From contig CAMLID010000015.1 in NCBI GenBank assembly GCA_946480055.1, forward strand, positions 1-62,920: a DNA stretch of 62,920 nt, in the 5' to 3' direction. The notes beneath the pieces were generated by a model, which saw only the letters and a list, made by a program, of their open reading frames with translations, was not told the origin of the DNA and did not search any database. Source of the DNA: an uncultured Lysobacter sp. (GTDB lineage Bacteria > Pseudomonadota > Gammaproteobacteria > Xanthomonadales > Xanthomonadaceae). This document shows, piece by piece, positions 24,398 through 34,352 of the stretch; the first letter of the stretch is position 1; every line of letters begins with the position of its first letter. The position numbers and the translations under genes are program-made.

Positions 24398-27175
24398 ATG
24401 TTGAAATTGAAGTCGGCTTCGTTGAAGCCCAACCTGTTGACCGTCGCGCTGGCCTCGCTGGGTTTGTGCAGTCCCTGGACCGCATGGGCGGCCGGGCAGG
24501 ACGCCGCGGCGCCCGCCGTCGCTGATGCAGCGCCGGCGACCGAGGCGCAGGCACACGAGATCGACGCGGTCACCGTCACCGGCAACCGCCGCGAGCAATC
24601 GATCCAGAAATACTCCGGTTCGATTCAGGCCTTCACCGGCGACGAGCTCGACAAGCTCGCCATCAACGCCGACATCCGCAACCTGCAGAACGTGGTGCCG
24701 GCGCTGCAGATCACCAAGCAGGAAGGCAAGTACGAGATGTACCTGCGCGGCATCGGCGCCTCGGACTCGGACTTCTCCTCCGATCCCGCGGTGGCGACCT
24801 ACTACAACGGCATCTACCTGCCGCGTCCGCGCTCGATCGGCCCGATGTTCTTCGACGTCGAGCGCGTGGAAGTGCACAAGGGCCCGCAGGGCACGGTGCG
24901 CGGCCGCAACGCCGCCGCCGGTTCGATCAACGTGATCTCCAAGCGCCCCGAGTTCGACGCCTTCAACGGCAACCTCAAGATCGGCGCCGGAAACCACGAC
25001 TTCCGCACCTACGAGGGCGTGCTCAATGTTCCGTTCGGCGACGCCTTCGCCGCGCGCCTGGCCCTGTTCAACGAGTCGCGCGACTCCTACATCAGCAACG
25101 GCTATCCCTTCGATCTGGAAGGCCCCGGCGCCATCGACAACTCGGCCGCGCGCCTGAGCCTGCTGTGGGAGCCCAACGAGAACTTCACCGCCTTCGTCAT
25201 GATGGACAAGGTCAAGGAGGAGGGCACCGGCGATCCGGGCATGTTCACCGAGCGCGCGCAGGCGCGCGGCATCGACATCGACGACCTCGACGATCCGTTC
25301 AAACAGTATTTCCGCACCCAGGGCGAGACCACGAACGACATCGAAGGCATCTCCGGCACCTTCACCTACCGTTTCGACGACGCTTTCGCGGTCGAGTTCA
25401 GCACCGCCTACCGCAAATACGACTTCTACAACCGCAACGCCTCGCGCGAGTGGCAGCTGGGTCCGGTGTACCCGGGCAGCGAGGTCGAGGCCTACCACAA
25501 CCCCGAACGCCTGCAGTGGTACGACACCTTCATGCAGGCCGACAAATCCAGCACGGCCATCAACGAGCTGCGCTTCTACGGCGACACCGGCCGCTTGATC
25601 TGGTCGGCGGGCGTGTTCAACTACCAGGAGAAGTACGACTACGTGTCCTGGGACGTCGGCAACGGCTACTGGGGCGACTGCGAATGGTTCGCACCGGGCA
25701 CCACCTGCGGCTGGCAGGACGGCCTGGGCGGCGAGAACCGCGGCGACGGCTCCAAGGTGCGTTCCAATGCCGTGTACGGCGACTTCACCTTCTCGGTCAA
25801 CGACGACCTGCGCCTGCTCGCCGGTCTGCGTTACACCGAGGACAAGAAGACCGCGCGCGAGCGCCACGTGAAGTACCAGTTCGTGGTGCCCGATGCGCTG
25901 TTCGAGCAGTTCTTCGGCACTGCGCCCAACACCAGCACCAATCCGTGGACCACCGGCCTGACCCTGCTCTCGCCGGGCTTCCGCCTGCGCGACCCGGGCG
26001 CGCGCATGCCGGTGCCGACGGTGTGCACCAACAACGACTGGACCCCGGCCGCCACCGCCGGCTGCAACAACGGTCTGGACTACTTCCTCAACGGCTTCCA
26101 GAGCCTGGGTTATCAGGACAACTGGGACGAGTTCCTGAATCGCTACCGCGACCAGATCGACGTGATCATGCGCTCGGACTTCGGTCCCAGCGCGACCAAC
26201 GTCAGCGTCTACGAAGACGACTACCTCGACTGGCGCGTCGGTGCCGAGTACGACCTCGCCGACAACCAGATGCTGTACGCGACCGTGTCCACCGGCACGC
26301 GCTCGGGCGGCTTGAACCGCCCCATGACCCTGGCCGACGGTCGGGTACTGTCGGTCCAGTTCAAGCCCGAGCAGCTCACCTCCTACGAAGTCGGCTACAA
26401 GAGCGACGTCCACTGGGGCGAAATGCCGGTGCGCTTCAACGCCGCCCTGTTCTATTACGACTACCAGGACAAGGTGCTGCAGAACATGATCGACGTTCCG
26501 GCGCCGACGCCGGACAACCCGAACGCGGTCACGCGTCAGGTGCTCAACGACAACGCCGCCAACGCCAGCGTGCTGGGCCTGGAGTTCGAGGGCCGTTTCG
26601 GCTTCGAACACGGCCTCAGCCTGGGCTACAACTTCACTTACCTGGACACCGAGTTCAAGGACTCGGACGTGCTCGACACCCGCTCGAGCCTGATCGTGCC
26701 GCTGGACGGCAACCGCCTGCCCAACACCTCGAAGTACAACCTCAACCTCAATCTGTCGCAGAACATGGGTGTGGATTGGGGCGCGGTCAGCTCCTTCGAC
26801 TGGACGCTCAGCCTGGCCTACCGCTCCGACTACTACCTGACCGCATACAACAGTCGCGGCTTCGGCCTGGACGCGAACGGCAACGTGATCGAGATTCCGC
26901 TGTCGCAGATGTCCTTCAACAACGGCTCCAACCCGGCCGGCGCCGGGCCCGCCGCCAACGGCCTGGCCATGAACGACAAGGTCGACGGCTACACCACGCT
27001 CAACCTGTCGGCCGGCCTCAACTTCGGCCAGGACGAGCGCTTCCGCGTCGACGCCTTCGTTTCCAACCTCACCGACGAGGCGTATTCGGGCAAGGGCTTC
27101 ATCAACAACTCGGTCAACATCCGCTACCTCAACACGCCGCGCATGTTCGGGCTGCGCTTCGCCTCGAAGTTCTGA
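24398..27175 (+). CDS. TonB-dependent outer-membrane receptor for maltodextrins (probable)
   Basis: 925 residues from the ATG with GGGAGGGGG upstream. Signal peptide to about residue 31, TonB box region DAVTVTGNRREQ, a plug (LQNVVPALQITKQEGKYEMYLRGIG), then a 22-strand barrel ending GLRFASKF with terminal Phe, the outer-membrane insertion signal. Heads an operon with a sugar MFS transporter and an alpha-amylase, opposite an alpha-glucosidase, so uptake of maltodextrins is the most likely role. Two LacI-type operators precede it. Confidence 0.93.
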   Translation: MLKLKSASLKPNLLTVALASLGLCSPWTAWAAGQDAAAPAVADAAPATEAQAHEIDAVTVTGNRREQSIQKYSGSIQAFTGDELDKLAINADIRNLQNVVPALQITKQEGKYEMYLRGIGASDSDFSSDPAVATYYNGIYLPRPRSIGPMFFDVERVEVHKGPQGTVRGRNAAAGSINVISKRPEFDAFNGNLKIGAGNHDFRTYEGVLNVPFGDAFAARLALFNESRDSYISNGYPFDLEGPGAIDNSAARLSLLWEPNENFTAFVMMDKVKEEGTGDPGMFTERAQARGIDIDDLDDPFKQYFRTQGETTNDIEGISGTFTYRFDDAFAVEFSTAYRKYDFYNRNASREWQLGPVYPGSEVEAYHNPERLQWYDTFMQADKSSTAINELRFYGDTGRLIWSAGVFNYQEKYDYVSWDVGNGYWGDCEWFAPGTTCGWQDGLGGENRGDGSKVRSNAVYGDFTFSVNDDLRLLAGLRYTEDKKTARERHVKYQFVVPDALFEQFFGTAPNTSTNPWTTGLTLLSPGFRLRDPGARMPVPTVCTNNDWTPAATAGCNNGLDYFLNGFQSLGYQDNWDEFLNRYRDQIDVIMRSDFGPSATNVSVYEDDYLDWRVGAEYDLADNQMLYATVSTGTRSGGLNRPMTLADGRVLSVQFKPEQLTSYEVGYKSDVHWGEMPVRFNAALFYYDYQDKVLQNMIDVPAPTPDNPNAVTRQVLNDNAANASVLGLEFEGRFGFEHGLSLGYNFTYLDTEFKDSDVLDTRSSLIVPLDGNRLPNTSKYNLNLNLSQNMGVDWGAVSSFDWTLSLAYRSDYYLTAYNSRGFGLDANGNVIEIPLSQMSFNNGSNPAGAGPAANGLAMNDKVDGYTTLNLSAGLNFGQDERFRVDAFVSNLTDEAYSGKGFINNSVNIRYLNTPRMFGLRFASKF

Positions 27176-27280
27176 CCGATGCCGCCGCTCGGCCGGCCGC
27201 CCTTCCCGTCGCACGGGGAGGGCGGTTACGGTGGCGGCGCACGAGCGATGACGGCCCCGATCCATGACGACCCCGATCCG

Positions 27281-28759
27281 ATGACGACCAAACCGACGCT
27301 GTCGTTCTGGCAGATCTGGAACATGTGCTTCGGCTTTCTCGGCATCCAGTTCGGCTTCGCCCTGCAGAACGCCAACGTCAGCCGCATCTTCCAGACCCTG
27401 GGCGCCAGCATGGAGGCGATCCCGGTGCTGTGGATCGCCGCGCCGCTGACCGGCCTGATCGTGCAACCTATCGTCGGCTACCTGTCCGACCGCACCTGGA
27501 CCCGGCTCGGCCGGCGCCGTCCCTACTTCCTGATCGGCGCAGTGCTGGCCACGCTGGCGCTGTTCGCGATGCCCAACTCGCCGACGCTGTGGATCGCGGC
27601 CGGCCTGCTGTGGGTGCTGGACGCGTCGATCAACATCTCGATGGAGCCGTTCCGCGCCTTCGTCGGCGATCAGTTGCCGACCTCGCAGCGCGCCGGCGGC
27701 TATGCGATGCAGAGCTTCTTCATCGGCGTGGGCTCGGTGATCGCCAGCGCGCTGCCTTATGCGCTCGCCAATTTCGGCGTCGACAACACCGCCGCACCCG
27801 GCGGCGTGCCCGACACCGTGCGCTATGCGTTCTACTTCGGCGGCGCGGTGCTGCTGCTGTCGGTGGGCTGGACCGTGCTGCGCACGCGCGAGTACCCGCC
27901 GGAGATGCTGCGCGCGCACGACACCGCGCCGCGCCCGCCGCAGCGCGCGCTCGACGTCGCGCGTGCGCGTCGCCACGGCCTGGCCTGGTTGGTCGTGGGC
28001 ATCGCGGGAGCCGGCGCGGTGCGGCAGCTCGGCTTCGATCCTCAGCTCTATATTCTCGCCGGCCTGCTCGCTGCCTACGGCCTGGCGCTGGTGGCGGTCG
28101 GCCTGGTGCGGCGCGATCGCGCCTTCGCCCACATCATCGGCGACCTGCACGACATGCCGGCGGAGATGCGCAAGCTCGCGGTGGTGCAGTTCTTCTCCTG
28201 GTTCGCCTTGTTCGCGATGTGGATCTACACCACGGCCGCGGTCACCCAGGTCCACTACGGCAGCAGCGATCCGTCCTCGGCGGCTTACAACGAAGGCGCC
28301 AACTGGGTCGGCGTGCTGTTCGCGGCCTACAACGGCTTCGCCGCGCTCGCGGCGATCGCGATCCCGTGGATGGTGCGCCGCCTCGGTCTGCGTCTGAGTC
28401 ATCTGATCAACGTCGGTCTCGGCGGCCTGGGCTTGCTGTCGTTCCTGTTCATCCGCGATCCGCAGTGGCTGCTGTTGTCGATGGTCGGCGTCGGCTTCGC
28501 CTGGGCCTCGATCCTGTCGCTGCCCTATGCGCTGCTGTCCGACAGCGTGCCGGCGGAGAAGATGGGCGTGTTCATGGGCATCTTCAATTTCTTCATCGTG
28601 ATCCCGCAAATCATCGCAGTGAGCACACTGCCGCTGCTGTTGAAGTATGTTTTCGGCGGGCATTCGCTCCATACCCTGGCGATCGGCGGCGGAGTCAGCA
28701 TGATCGTCGCCGGCCTGTGTGTACTGTTCGTGCGCGAACCCAGAGGAGCCGCTCGATGA
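27281..28759 (+). CDS. MFS sugar transporter, MalT/SLC45-like
   Basis: 492 residues from the ATG at 27281. In-frame ATGs at 27248 and 27179 are possible; 27281 is preferred because the family usually begins shortly before SFWQIWNMCFGFLGIQFGFALQ. About 12 membrane helices, with the MFS loop GYLSDRTWTRLGRRRPY after helix 2. It is an inner-membrane proton symporter for maltose or maltodextrin type sugars, passing them from the periplasm to the cytoplasmic alpha-glucosidase. Its TGA overlaps the amylase ATG (ATGA). Confidence 0.9.
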   Translation: MTTKPTLSFWQIWNMCFGFLGIQFGFALQNANVSRIFQTLGASMEAIPVLWIAAPLTGLIVQPIVGYLSDRTWTRLGRRRPYFLIGAVLATLALFAMPNSPTLWIAAGLLWVLDASINISMEPFRAFVGDQLPTSQRAGGYAMQSFFIGVGSVIASALPYALANFGVDNTAAPGGVPDTVRYAFYFGGAVLLLSVGWTVLRTREYPPEMLRAHDTAPRPPQRALDVARARRHGLAWLVVGIAGAGAVRQLGFDPQLYILAGLLAAYGLALVAVGLVRRDRAFAHIIGDLHDMPAEMRKLAVVQFFSWFALFAMWIYTTAAVTQVHYGSSDPSSAAYNEGANWVGVLFAAYNGFAALAAIAIPWMVRRLGLRLSHLINVGLGGLGLLSFLFIRDPQWLLLSMVGVGFAWASILSLPYALLSDSVPAEKMGVFMGIFNFFIVIPQIIAVSTLPLLLKYVFGGHSLHTLAIGGGVSMIVAGLCVLFVREPRGAAR

Positions 28760-30468
28760 GAGCGAGCGCGAAGTCACTACTTAACTGCACTCTCATGCAG
28801 CGGATGTTCGCCGTCGCGCTCGCCCTGGCCGCCGGCGCGGCTGTCGCCGGCGAGGCGCCGGGCGACTACTACGGCACGCTGGAACCCTTCGCCAGCGATG
28901 CCGTCTATTTCGTGCTCACCGACCGCTACGTCAACGGCGATCCCTCCAACGATCAGCGCGATCAGGGCGGCCCGGATCCGGCCACGCGCAGTTTCGACCG
29001 GCCCGTGCCCGGCGCGCCGGCCGGCGAGAGCGACAACATCGGCTACCTCGGCGGCGATTTCAAAGGCCTGCTCGCCAACGCCGGCTACATCCGCGACCTC
29101 GGTTTCGGCGCCGTCTGGCTCACGCCCATCGTCGACAACCCGGATCAGGCCTTCACCGGCGGCGATGCGGTGACTTGGGGCGGCGCCTTTCAGGACCGCG
29201 GCAAGACCGGCTACCACGGCTACTGGGGCGTGGACTTCTATCGTCTCGACGAGCACCTGCCCAGCCGCGACCTGGATTTCGCCGGGCTCACCCGAGGCCT
29301 GCGGCGTCATGGCCTCAAGACCGTGCTCGACATCGTCGCCAACCACGGCTCGCCCTCGTTCACGATGCCGGCCGACCAGCCCAAGTTCGGCGAGCTCTAT
29401 CGCGACGGCGTGCTGGTTGCAGACCACCAGAACCTGGCGCCGGACCGGCTCGATCCCGCGCATCAACCCTTGCACCGCTACTTCCATTCCCAGGCCGACC
29501 TGGTACAGCTGTCGAACATCGACGACGGCAATCCCGAGGTGCTCGACTACTTCGTCGGCGCCTATACGCAATGGATCGACCAGGGCGCCGACGCGTTCCG
29601 CATCGACACCATCCGCCACATGCCGCATGCGTTCTGGAAAGCCTTCGCCGACCGTATCCGCGCCAAGCGGCCGGGCTTGTTCATGTTCGGCGAGGCCTTC
29701 GACTACCAGGCGCGCAACATCGCGCCGTTCACCTGGCCCGAGAACGGCGGCGTGAGCGTGCTCGACTTCCCGCTCAAGGAGCGGATGGCCGAGGTCTTCG
29801 GCCGCCAGAGCGCGGGCTACGAACGGATCGAGGAGCGGCTGTACCTGCGCCGTGGCCCGTACGCGAACCCGTACGAGCTGATGACCTTCTACGACAACCA
29901 CGACATGCCGCGGCTGGACGCGAGCGACGAAGGTTTCATCGACGCGCACAACTGGCTGTTCACCGCGCGCGGCATCCCGGTGATCTACTACGGATCGGAA
30001 ACCGGTTTCATGCGCGGCCGCGCCGAACACGCCGGCAATCGCAACTACTACGGCCAAGCGCGCATCGACGCGGCGCCCGGGCAGCCGATCTACGAACGGC
30101 TCAAGCGCATTGCGCGGCTGCGCGCGGCCACGCCGGCGCTGCAGCGCGGTCTGCAGGTGGATGTGGCGTTCCGGGGCGATCGCGCCGCGTTCTATCGTGT
30201 CTACCGGTACGATGGCGCAGCGCAGATCGCGCTGGTGCTGCTCAACAAGGGTGCGGCGCCGGCGGACTTCGAGGTCCGACGTTACCTGGAAGCCGGTGTA
30301 TGGCGCGATGCCTTGGGCGACGGCAGCGTCACTGTCGCCCGCGACGGCACGCTATCGGCCACGGTTCCGGCCCACGACGTCAAGGTGTTCGTGCTCGACG
30401 CGCCGCCCGCGCGCAAGGACCTGCGCCGCGCACTGGACGCTTTGATGCGGCGCAAGCTCGTACGCTGA
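28756..30468 (+). CDS. Secreted/periplasmic alpha-amylase, GH13
   Basis: 570 residues from the ATG at 28756 with GAGGAG upstream; a later ATG at 28795 is also possible. Signal peptide ends near AVAGEA (residue 32). GH13 regions: DIVANHG (192-198), FRIDTIRHM with nucleophile Asp284, MFGEAFDY with Glu313, and FYDNHD near 377-382. A C-terminal beta-sandwich follows. It cuts starch or maltodextrins outside the cytoplasm for the coupled MFS transporter. Translationally coupled to that gene; last gene of the operon, converging on the LacI-type regulator with a 22-bp gap. Confidence 0.93.
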   Translation: MRASAKSLLNCTLMQRMFAVALALAAGAAVAGEAPGDYYGTLEPFASDAVYFVLTDRYVNGDPSNDQRDQGGPDPATRSFDRPVPGAPAGESDNIGYLGGDFKGLLANAGYIRDLGFGAVWLTPIVDNPDQAFTGGDAVTWGGAFQDRGKTGYHGYWGVDFYRLDEHLPSRDLDFAGLTRGLRRHGLKTVLDIVANHGSPSFTMPADQPKFGELYRDGVLVADHQNLAPDRLDPAHQPLHRYFHSQADLVQLSNIDDGNPEVLDYFVGAYTQWIDQGADAFRIDTIRHMPHAFWKAFADRIRAKRPGLFMFGEAFDYQARNIAPFTWPENGGVSVLDFPLKERMAEVFGRQSAGYERIEERLYLRRGPYANPYELMTFYDNHDMPRLDASDEGFIDAHNWLFTARGIPVIYYGSETGFMRGRAEHAGNRNYYGQARIDAAPGQPIYERLKRIARLRAATPALQRGLQVDVAFRGDRAAFYRVYRYDGAAQIALVLLNKGAAPADFEVRRYLEAGVWRDALGDGSVTVARDGTLSATVPAHDVKVFVLDAPPARKDLRRALDALMRRKLVR

Positions 30469-30490
30469 GCTGCGACCCTGAAGTGCGCGC

Positions 30491-31522
30491 TCAGTTCCCG
30501 CTGGAACGCCGCACCACCAGCGAGGCGGGCAGGGTGATGCTTTCGGTGGTCTCGCCGAGGATCTGGCGCAGCAGGGTTTCCACCAGTAGCTCGCCGGCGC
30601 GCTTGGTGTCCTGGAACACCGTGGTCAACGGCGGGCTCGCGAAGCGCGCCATCGGAATGTCGTCGAAGCCGACCACGGCCAGATCCTCGGGCACGCGCAG
30701 GCCGGCCTCGGTGAAGGCGCGCAGCGCGCCGATCGCGATCAGATCGCTGGCCGCGAACACCGCGTCGAAGCGGCCGCCGCGTGCCATCAGCTCGCGCGCG
30801 GCGGCGTAGCCGTCTTCCTCGAAGCTTTCCGCGTCGACCTGCAGGATCGCTTCCATGGCGCCGCCGACCTCGCGCAGCGCGGCGTCGCAACCGCGGAAGC
30901 GGTCGAAGAACTCCGGACAGTGGCTGGAGGCGCCGCCGAGGAAGGCCATGCGGCGATGGCCCAGGCTGACCAGGTGCTCGCCGGCCAGGCGCCCGCCGCT
31001 GAAGTTGTCGCAGCCGATCGACACGCCCGGCTGATCCGGCAGTACCGCGCCCCAACGCACGAAGCGCGTGCCCTGCGCGACCAGCTTCTCCAACTTGCCC
31101 TCATAGGCCAGGTAATCGCCGTAGCCGAGCAGGATCAGACCATCGGCCTTCATGCTGTCCTCGTAGTCGGCGTGCCAGTCGTCGGAGAGCTGCTGGAACG
31201 AGATCAGCAGGTCCTGACCCTCGCGCGCGCAGGCGCGGGTGATCGAACCCAGCATGGACAGGAAAAAGGGATTGATGTGCGACTCGTCTGGGGTCGGGTC
31301 CTCGAACAGCAGCAGCGCCAGCGTGCCCGAGCGTTGCGTGCGCAGACTGGATGCGTGGCGGTCGACCTTGTAGTTCAGCTCGCGGACCAGCGCTTCGACG
31401 CGCTTGCGGGTCTCGGCGTTGACCAGCGGACTGCCGCTGAGTACGCGCGAGACCGTGGCCTGCGACACGCCGGCGCGGTGCGCGATGTCCAGCGATGTGG
31501 CCTTGGATCTGCGGGTGCGCAT
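30491..31522 (-). CDS. LacI-family regulator, probable maltose/maltodextrin repressor (MalR-like)
   Basis: 343 residues. The N-terminal helix-turn-helix TSLDIAHRAGVSQATVSRVL is followed by the hinge helix and a periplasmic-binding-protein-like domain (IGCDNFSGGRLAGEHL; VVGFDDIPMARF). Length is standard. It lies convergent to the amylase operon, and the paired TACGTA palindromes in the locus promoter fit such a regulator. Both HTH and targets are seen; the pairing of the two is inferred. Ribosome-binding site weak. Confidence 0.88.
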   Translation of the reverse strand: MRTRRSKATSLDIAHRAGVSQATVSRVLSGSPLVNAETRKRVEALVRELNYKVDRHASSLRTQRSGTLALLLFEDPTPDESHINPFFLSMLGSITRACAREGQDLLISFQQLSDDWHADYEDSMKADGLILLGYGDYLAYEGKLEKLVAQGTRFVRWGAVLPDQPGVSIGCDNFSGGRLAGEHLVSLGHRRMAFLGGASSHCPEFFDRFRGCDAALREVGGAMEAILQVDAESFEEDGYAAARELMARGGRFDAVFAASDLIAIGALRAFTEAGLRVPEDLAVVGFDDIPMARFASPPLTTVFQDTKRAGELLVETLLRQILGETTESITLPASLVVRRSSGN

Positions 31523-31695
31523 GCACGGGGCCGGCGAGAGGAGGGAGCACGCAGTGTAGTGAGCGCAGGGATGCGGCGCATGCCGCATCGCCGCACGCGA
31601 TGCCTGTTCAGGCCGCGGCAGTGTCGTAGGCGCGTGAGAGGCTGCAGTCTTCATGCGCCGCGCCGAATGCGCCTGCCTGTCGATATTTCGACGCG

Positions 31696-32616
31696 TTACT
31701 GCTCCGCTTCGCGCAAACGCGGGTCCATGGCCGCGCGCAAGGCGTCGACCAGGGTGTTGATCGCCACGATCAGCGCGCCGACCACCAGCACCACGCCCAG
31801 CACCAGGGTGTAGTCGCGGTTGAGCGCGCCCTGGACGAAGTAGCGGCCCATGCCGGGGATACCGAACACCTGTTCGACCACGGCCGAGCCGGTGACCACG
31901 TTGATGAGCGCCGGCGACAGCCAGGCTGCGACCGGCAGCAGCGCCGGCTTCATCGCGTGCGCCAGCAGCAGCCGCGCTTCCGACAGGCCGCGTGCGCGCG
32001 CCGCCTTGAGGTAATCGGCCGACAGGGTTTCCAGCAGCGAGGCGCGGGTCAGGCGCGCGCAGTAGGCGATGTTGGGCAGCGCCAGCGCGATCACCGGCAG
32101 CACCACGTGGCTCCAGCCACCCCAGCCGCCGGCCGGTAGCCAATGCAGGGTCACCGCGAACAACAGCACCAGCAGCGGCGCGGCGACGAACTTCGGTATC
32201 GCCAGGCCCAGCCCCGCCGCGAACATCAACACGCGGTCGGTCCAGCGCCCGGCTCGCAAGGCCGCCCATGCGCCCAGCGGTATGCCCAGCAACAGCGCCA
32301 GCAGCAGGGCGAGGCCGCCGTTGAGCATCGACACCGGCAGCGCGCTGGCGATCAGCTGGGTCACGCGGTAATCGGGGTACTGGAACGAAGGCCCGAGGTC
32401 GCCGCGGACGACGTCGCCCAGCCAGGCCGCGTACTGCGCGGGCAGCGGCCGGTCGAGGCGGTACTGCGATGCGAGCGCGGCCTGTACTTCCGGCGGCGCG
32501 GCCTTTTCTGTATCGAAGGGGCCGCCGGGAGCGGCGCGCAGCAGCACGAAACACAGCGTCGCCAGCAGCCACAGCGTCAGCAGCGCTTCCGCCAGCCGTC
32601 CCAGCGCGCGCTTCAT
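31696..32616 (-). CDS. Dipeptide/oligopeptide ABC transporter permease (OppB/DppB type)
   Basis: 306 residues with six membrane helices, the N-terminal signature LRAAPGGPFD and the EAA-loop region SADYLKAARARGLSEARLLLAHAMKPAL. Inner-membrane channel subunit. It overlaps oppA by four bases (ATGA). The usual next genes, oppC, oppD and oppF, do not follow: 173 bp later comes the LacI-type regulator start. Partner permease and ATPases must be elsewhere or the system is reduced. Confidence 0.9.
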   Translation of the reverse strand: MKRALGRLAEALLTLWLLATLCFVLLRAAPGGPFDTEKAAPPEVQAALASQYRLDRPLPAQYAAWLGDVVRGDLGPSFQYPDYRVTQLIASALPVSMLNGGLALLLALLLGIPLGAWAALRAGRWTDRVLMFAAGLGLAIPKFVAAPLLVLLFAVTLHWLPAGGWGGWSHVVLPVIALALPNIAYCARLTRASLLETLSADYLKAARARGLSEARLLLAHAMKPALLPVAAWLSPALINVVTGSAVVEQVFGIPGMGRYFVQGALNRDYTLVLGVVLVVGALIVAINTLVDALRAAMDPRLREAEQ

Positions 32617-34208
32617 CGCGGCGTGCCTTCGAAGGACAGCCAGCGGCTGGCGTGGCGGTCGAGCGCATTGGATTCGTAGCCGAGCACGCGTTCTGCGACC
32701 AAGTGCTTGGAGGTGTAGTAGTACAGCGGAATCACCGCGTCTGAACCCAGCAGCCGGGTCTCGGCGGCGTGCAGCCAGGCGTTGCGCGCGGCCTGGGTCT
32801 GGGCGGCGTCGGCCTTGGTCAGGCGCTCGCGGAAGCCGGCGTCGTCATAGCCGCTCCAGTTCAAGGGGCCGTCGCTGCCGAACGCGGCCAGGAAGTTGCG
32901 TGCGTCGGGCACGTCGCCGATCCAGCCGCCGCGGAACACCTGGGTGATCGCGCGCTGGCGGCGGTTCTGCACGAACACCTTCCACTCCTCGTTGCGCAGC
33001 CGCACCTGCACGCCCAGGGTCTGGCGCCACATTGCTGCGACCGCGAGGGCGAGGCGGCGGTGCGGGGTAGAGGTGTTGTAGCGCAGCTCGATCACCAGCG
33101 GCCGCTCGCGCGTGTAGCCGGCGGCGCGGTACAGCGCGCGCGCCTGCGCCTCGCGCTGCGCCTGACTTTTCGCCACCCACGCCGCCTTGGCCGGGGTGTA
33201 GCCGGCGATGCCGGGCGGGACGATGCCGTAGGCCGGGGTTTCGCCCAGGCCGGTGACGTGGCGGGTGAGCTTGTCGCGATCGATCGCCATCGCCAGGGCC
33301 CGGCGCAACTGCGGTTCGTCGCGCAGCGGCGGGCGGCTCAGGTTCATGCCCAACCAGAACGCGCCCAGGTAGGGCGACAGGCGCAGGCGCTCGCCGAAGC
33401 GCGCGCGCAAGGCCGTCAGCGGCTGCGGCGGCACCACTTCGGTGATGTCCAGGTCGCCGGCGGCGAAGCGTTGCAGTTCCGCGGCCGCGTCCTCGGTGAC
33501 GTGGTAGCGCACCTGCGCGATCGCCACCCGAGCGGCGTCGTGGAAGCGCGGATTGCGCTGCACCAGCAGATTGGCCTGCGGCGTCCACGCCGCGAGCGTG
33601 TAGGCGCCGTTCGAGACCAGCCGCCCCGGCCGGGTGTGCTGGGCCTGATAGCGTTCCACCGCCGGCAGGTAGACCGGAAACGCGATCGGCAGCGTCAACA
33701 ACGCCGGCAGCGACGCGCTGCGCTGCAGGCGGAACACCACCGTGCGCGGATCCGGCGCCGACACGCCCAATGCCGATGGCGGCTGTCGCCCGGCCTGCAC
33801 CGCCTGCGCGTTCTCCAGCGCGTCGAACAGTTCGCCGAACGGCGCCGCGGTCGCCGGCGCGAACGCGCGCCGGAAACTGGCGACGATCTGCGGCGCGTCC
33901 AGGGCTTCGCCGTTGCTCCAGCGCAGGCCCTCGCGCAATACGAAGGTCCAGGTGCGGCCGTCGGCCGACACCGACCAGCGCTGCGCCATGCCCGGCACCA
34001 GTCGGCCGTGCGCGTCTTCGGTGACCAGGCCTTCGTAAAGGTCGCGCAGCACGTTGCCGCAGGCGACTTCCTGGCAGCGGTGCGCGTCCAGTGTGCTCGG
34101 CTCGGGGCCGTTGCCGCGCTCCAGCGTCTGTGCAGGCACGGCGCAGGGCATCAGCGCCAGTAGCAGGGCCGGACCATAGCGTTGCAGGGCGGACGTTGTT
34201 CGGTGCAA
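32613..34208 (-). CDS. Peptide ABC transporter substrate-binding protein (OppA/SBP family 5)
   Basis: 531 residues if started at the TTG at 34208, which restores a signal peptide (LQRYGPALLLALMPCAVPAQT). The first ATG, at 34151, would delete most of the signal, so TTG is preferred, though it has no strong ribosome-binding site. SBP_bac_5 landmarks: EPSTLDAHRCQEVACGNVLRDLYEGL and the Trp-rich peptide-pocket region. It binds peptides in the periplasm and delivers them to the coupled OppB. Confidence 0.87.
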   Translation of the reverse strand: MHRTTSALQRYGPALLLALMPCAVPAQTLERGNGPEPSTLDAHRCQEVACGNVLRDLYEGLVTEDAHGRLVPGMAQRWSVSADGRTWTFVLREGLRWSNGEALDAPQIVASFRRAFAPATAAPFGELFDALENAQAVQAGRQPPSALGVSAPDPRTVVFRLQRSASLPALLTLPIAFPVYLPAVERYQAQHTRPGRLVSNGAYTLAAWTPQANLLVQRNPRFHDAARVAIAQVRYHVTEDAAAELQRFAAGDLDITEVVPPQPLTALRARFGERLRLSPYLGAFWLGMNLSRPPLRDEPQLRRALAMAIDRDKLTRHVTGLGETPAYGIVPPGIAGYTPAKAAWVAKSQAQREAQARALYRAAGYTRERPLVIELRYNTSTPHRRLALAVAAMWRQTLGVQVRLRNEEWKVFVQNRRQRAITQVFRGGWIGDVPDARNFLAAFGSDGPLNWSGYDDAGFRERLTKADAAQTQAARNAWLHAAETRLLGSDAVIPLYYYTSKHLVAERVLGYESNALDRHASRWLSFEGTPR

Positions 34209-34275
34209 GGCGAGGGCTACACTGCCGGGGTCTGGTGATTGTAGGTCAGTGGCCGCATATCCCCGGAAAGCAGCA

Positions 34276-34352
34276 AGGGCCGGGCGTCGCAGGACGCCGC
34301 CGGCCCTCCGCGCGTCGCGATGGCGGCGCGCGAGCAAGGCATCCCGCCTTGC
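34276..34352 (+). other. Structured 5' leader of the glutamate-cysteine ligase gene
   Basis: Two hairpins precede the start codon: AGGGCCGG+GCGTC paired with GACGC+CCGGCCCT (13 bp in all, GCAG tetraloop, 34276-34307), and GCAAGGC/GCCTTGC around ATCCC (34334-34352). The second ends 27 nt before the GTG. No T-tract follows the first. Not recognised as a known riboswitch; may influence translation of the gene. Confidence 0.45.

Noticed and set aside
24197..28777. A 1526-codon open frame on the minus strand across the receptor and transporter genes
   Set aside because: It is antisense to two well-supported genes; its translation is rich in Arg, His, Gln and Val without any domain, as expected for the reverse frame of GC-rich coding DNA.
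34235..34285. GGTCAG and CCGGAAAGCAGCAAGG near each other, resembling the core of the signal recognition particle RNA
   Set aside because: The spacing and flanking helix do not fit the SRP core (GGTCAGG-CCGGAAGG-AGCAGCC), and the segment lies in the leader of gshA; kept only as a structured leader.
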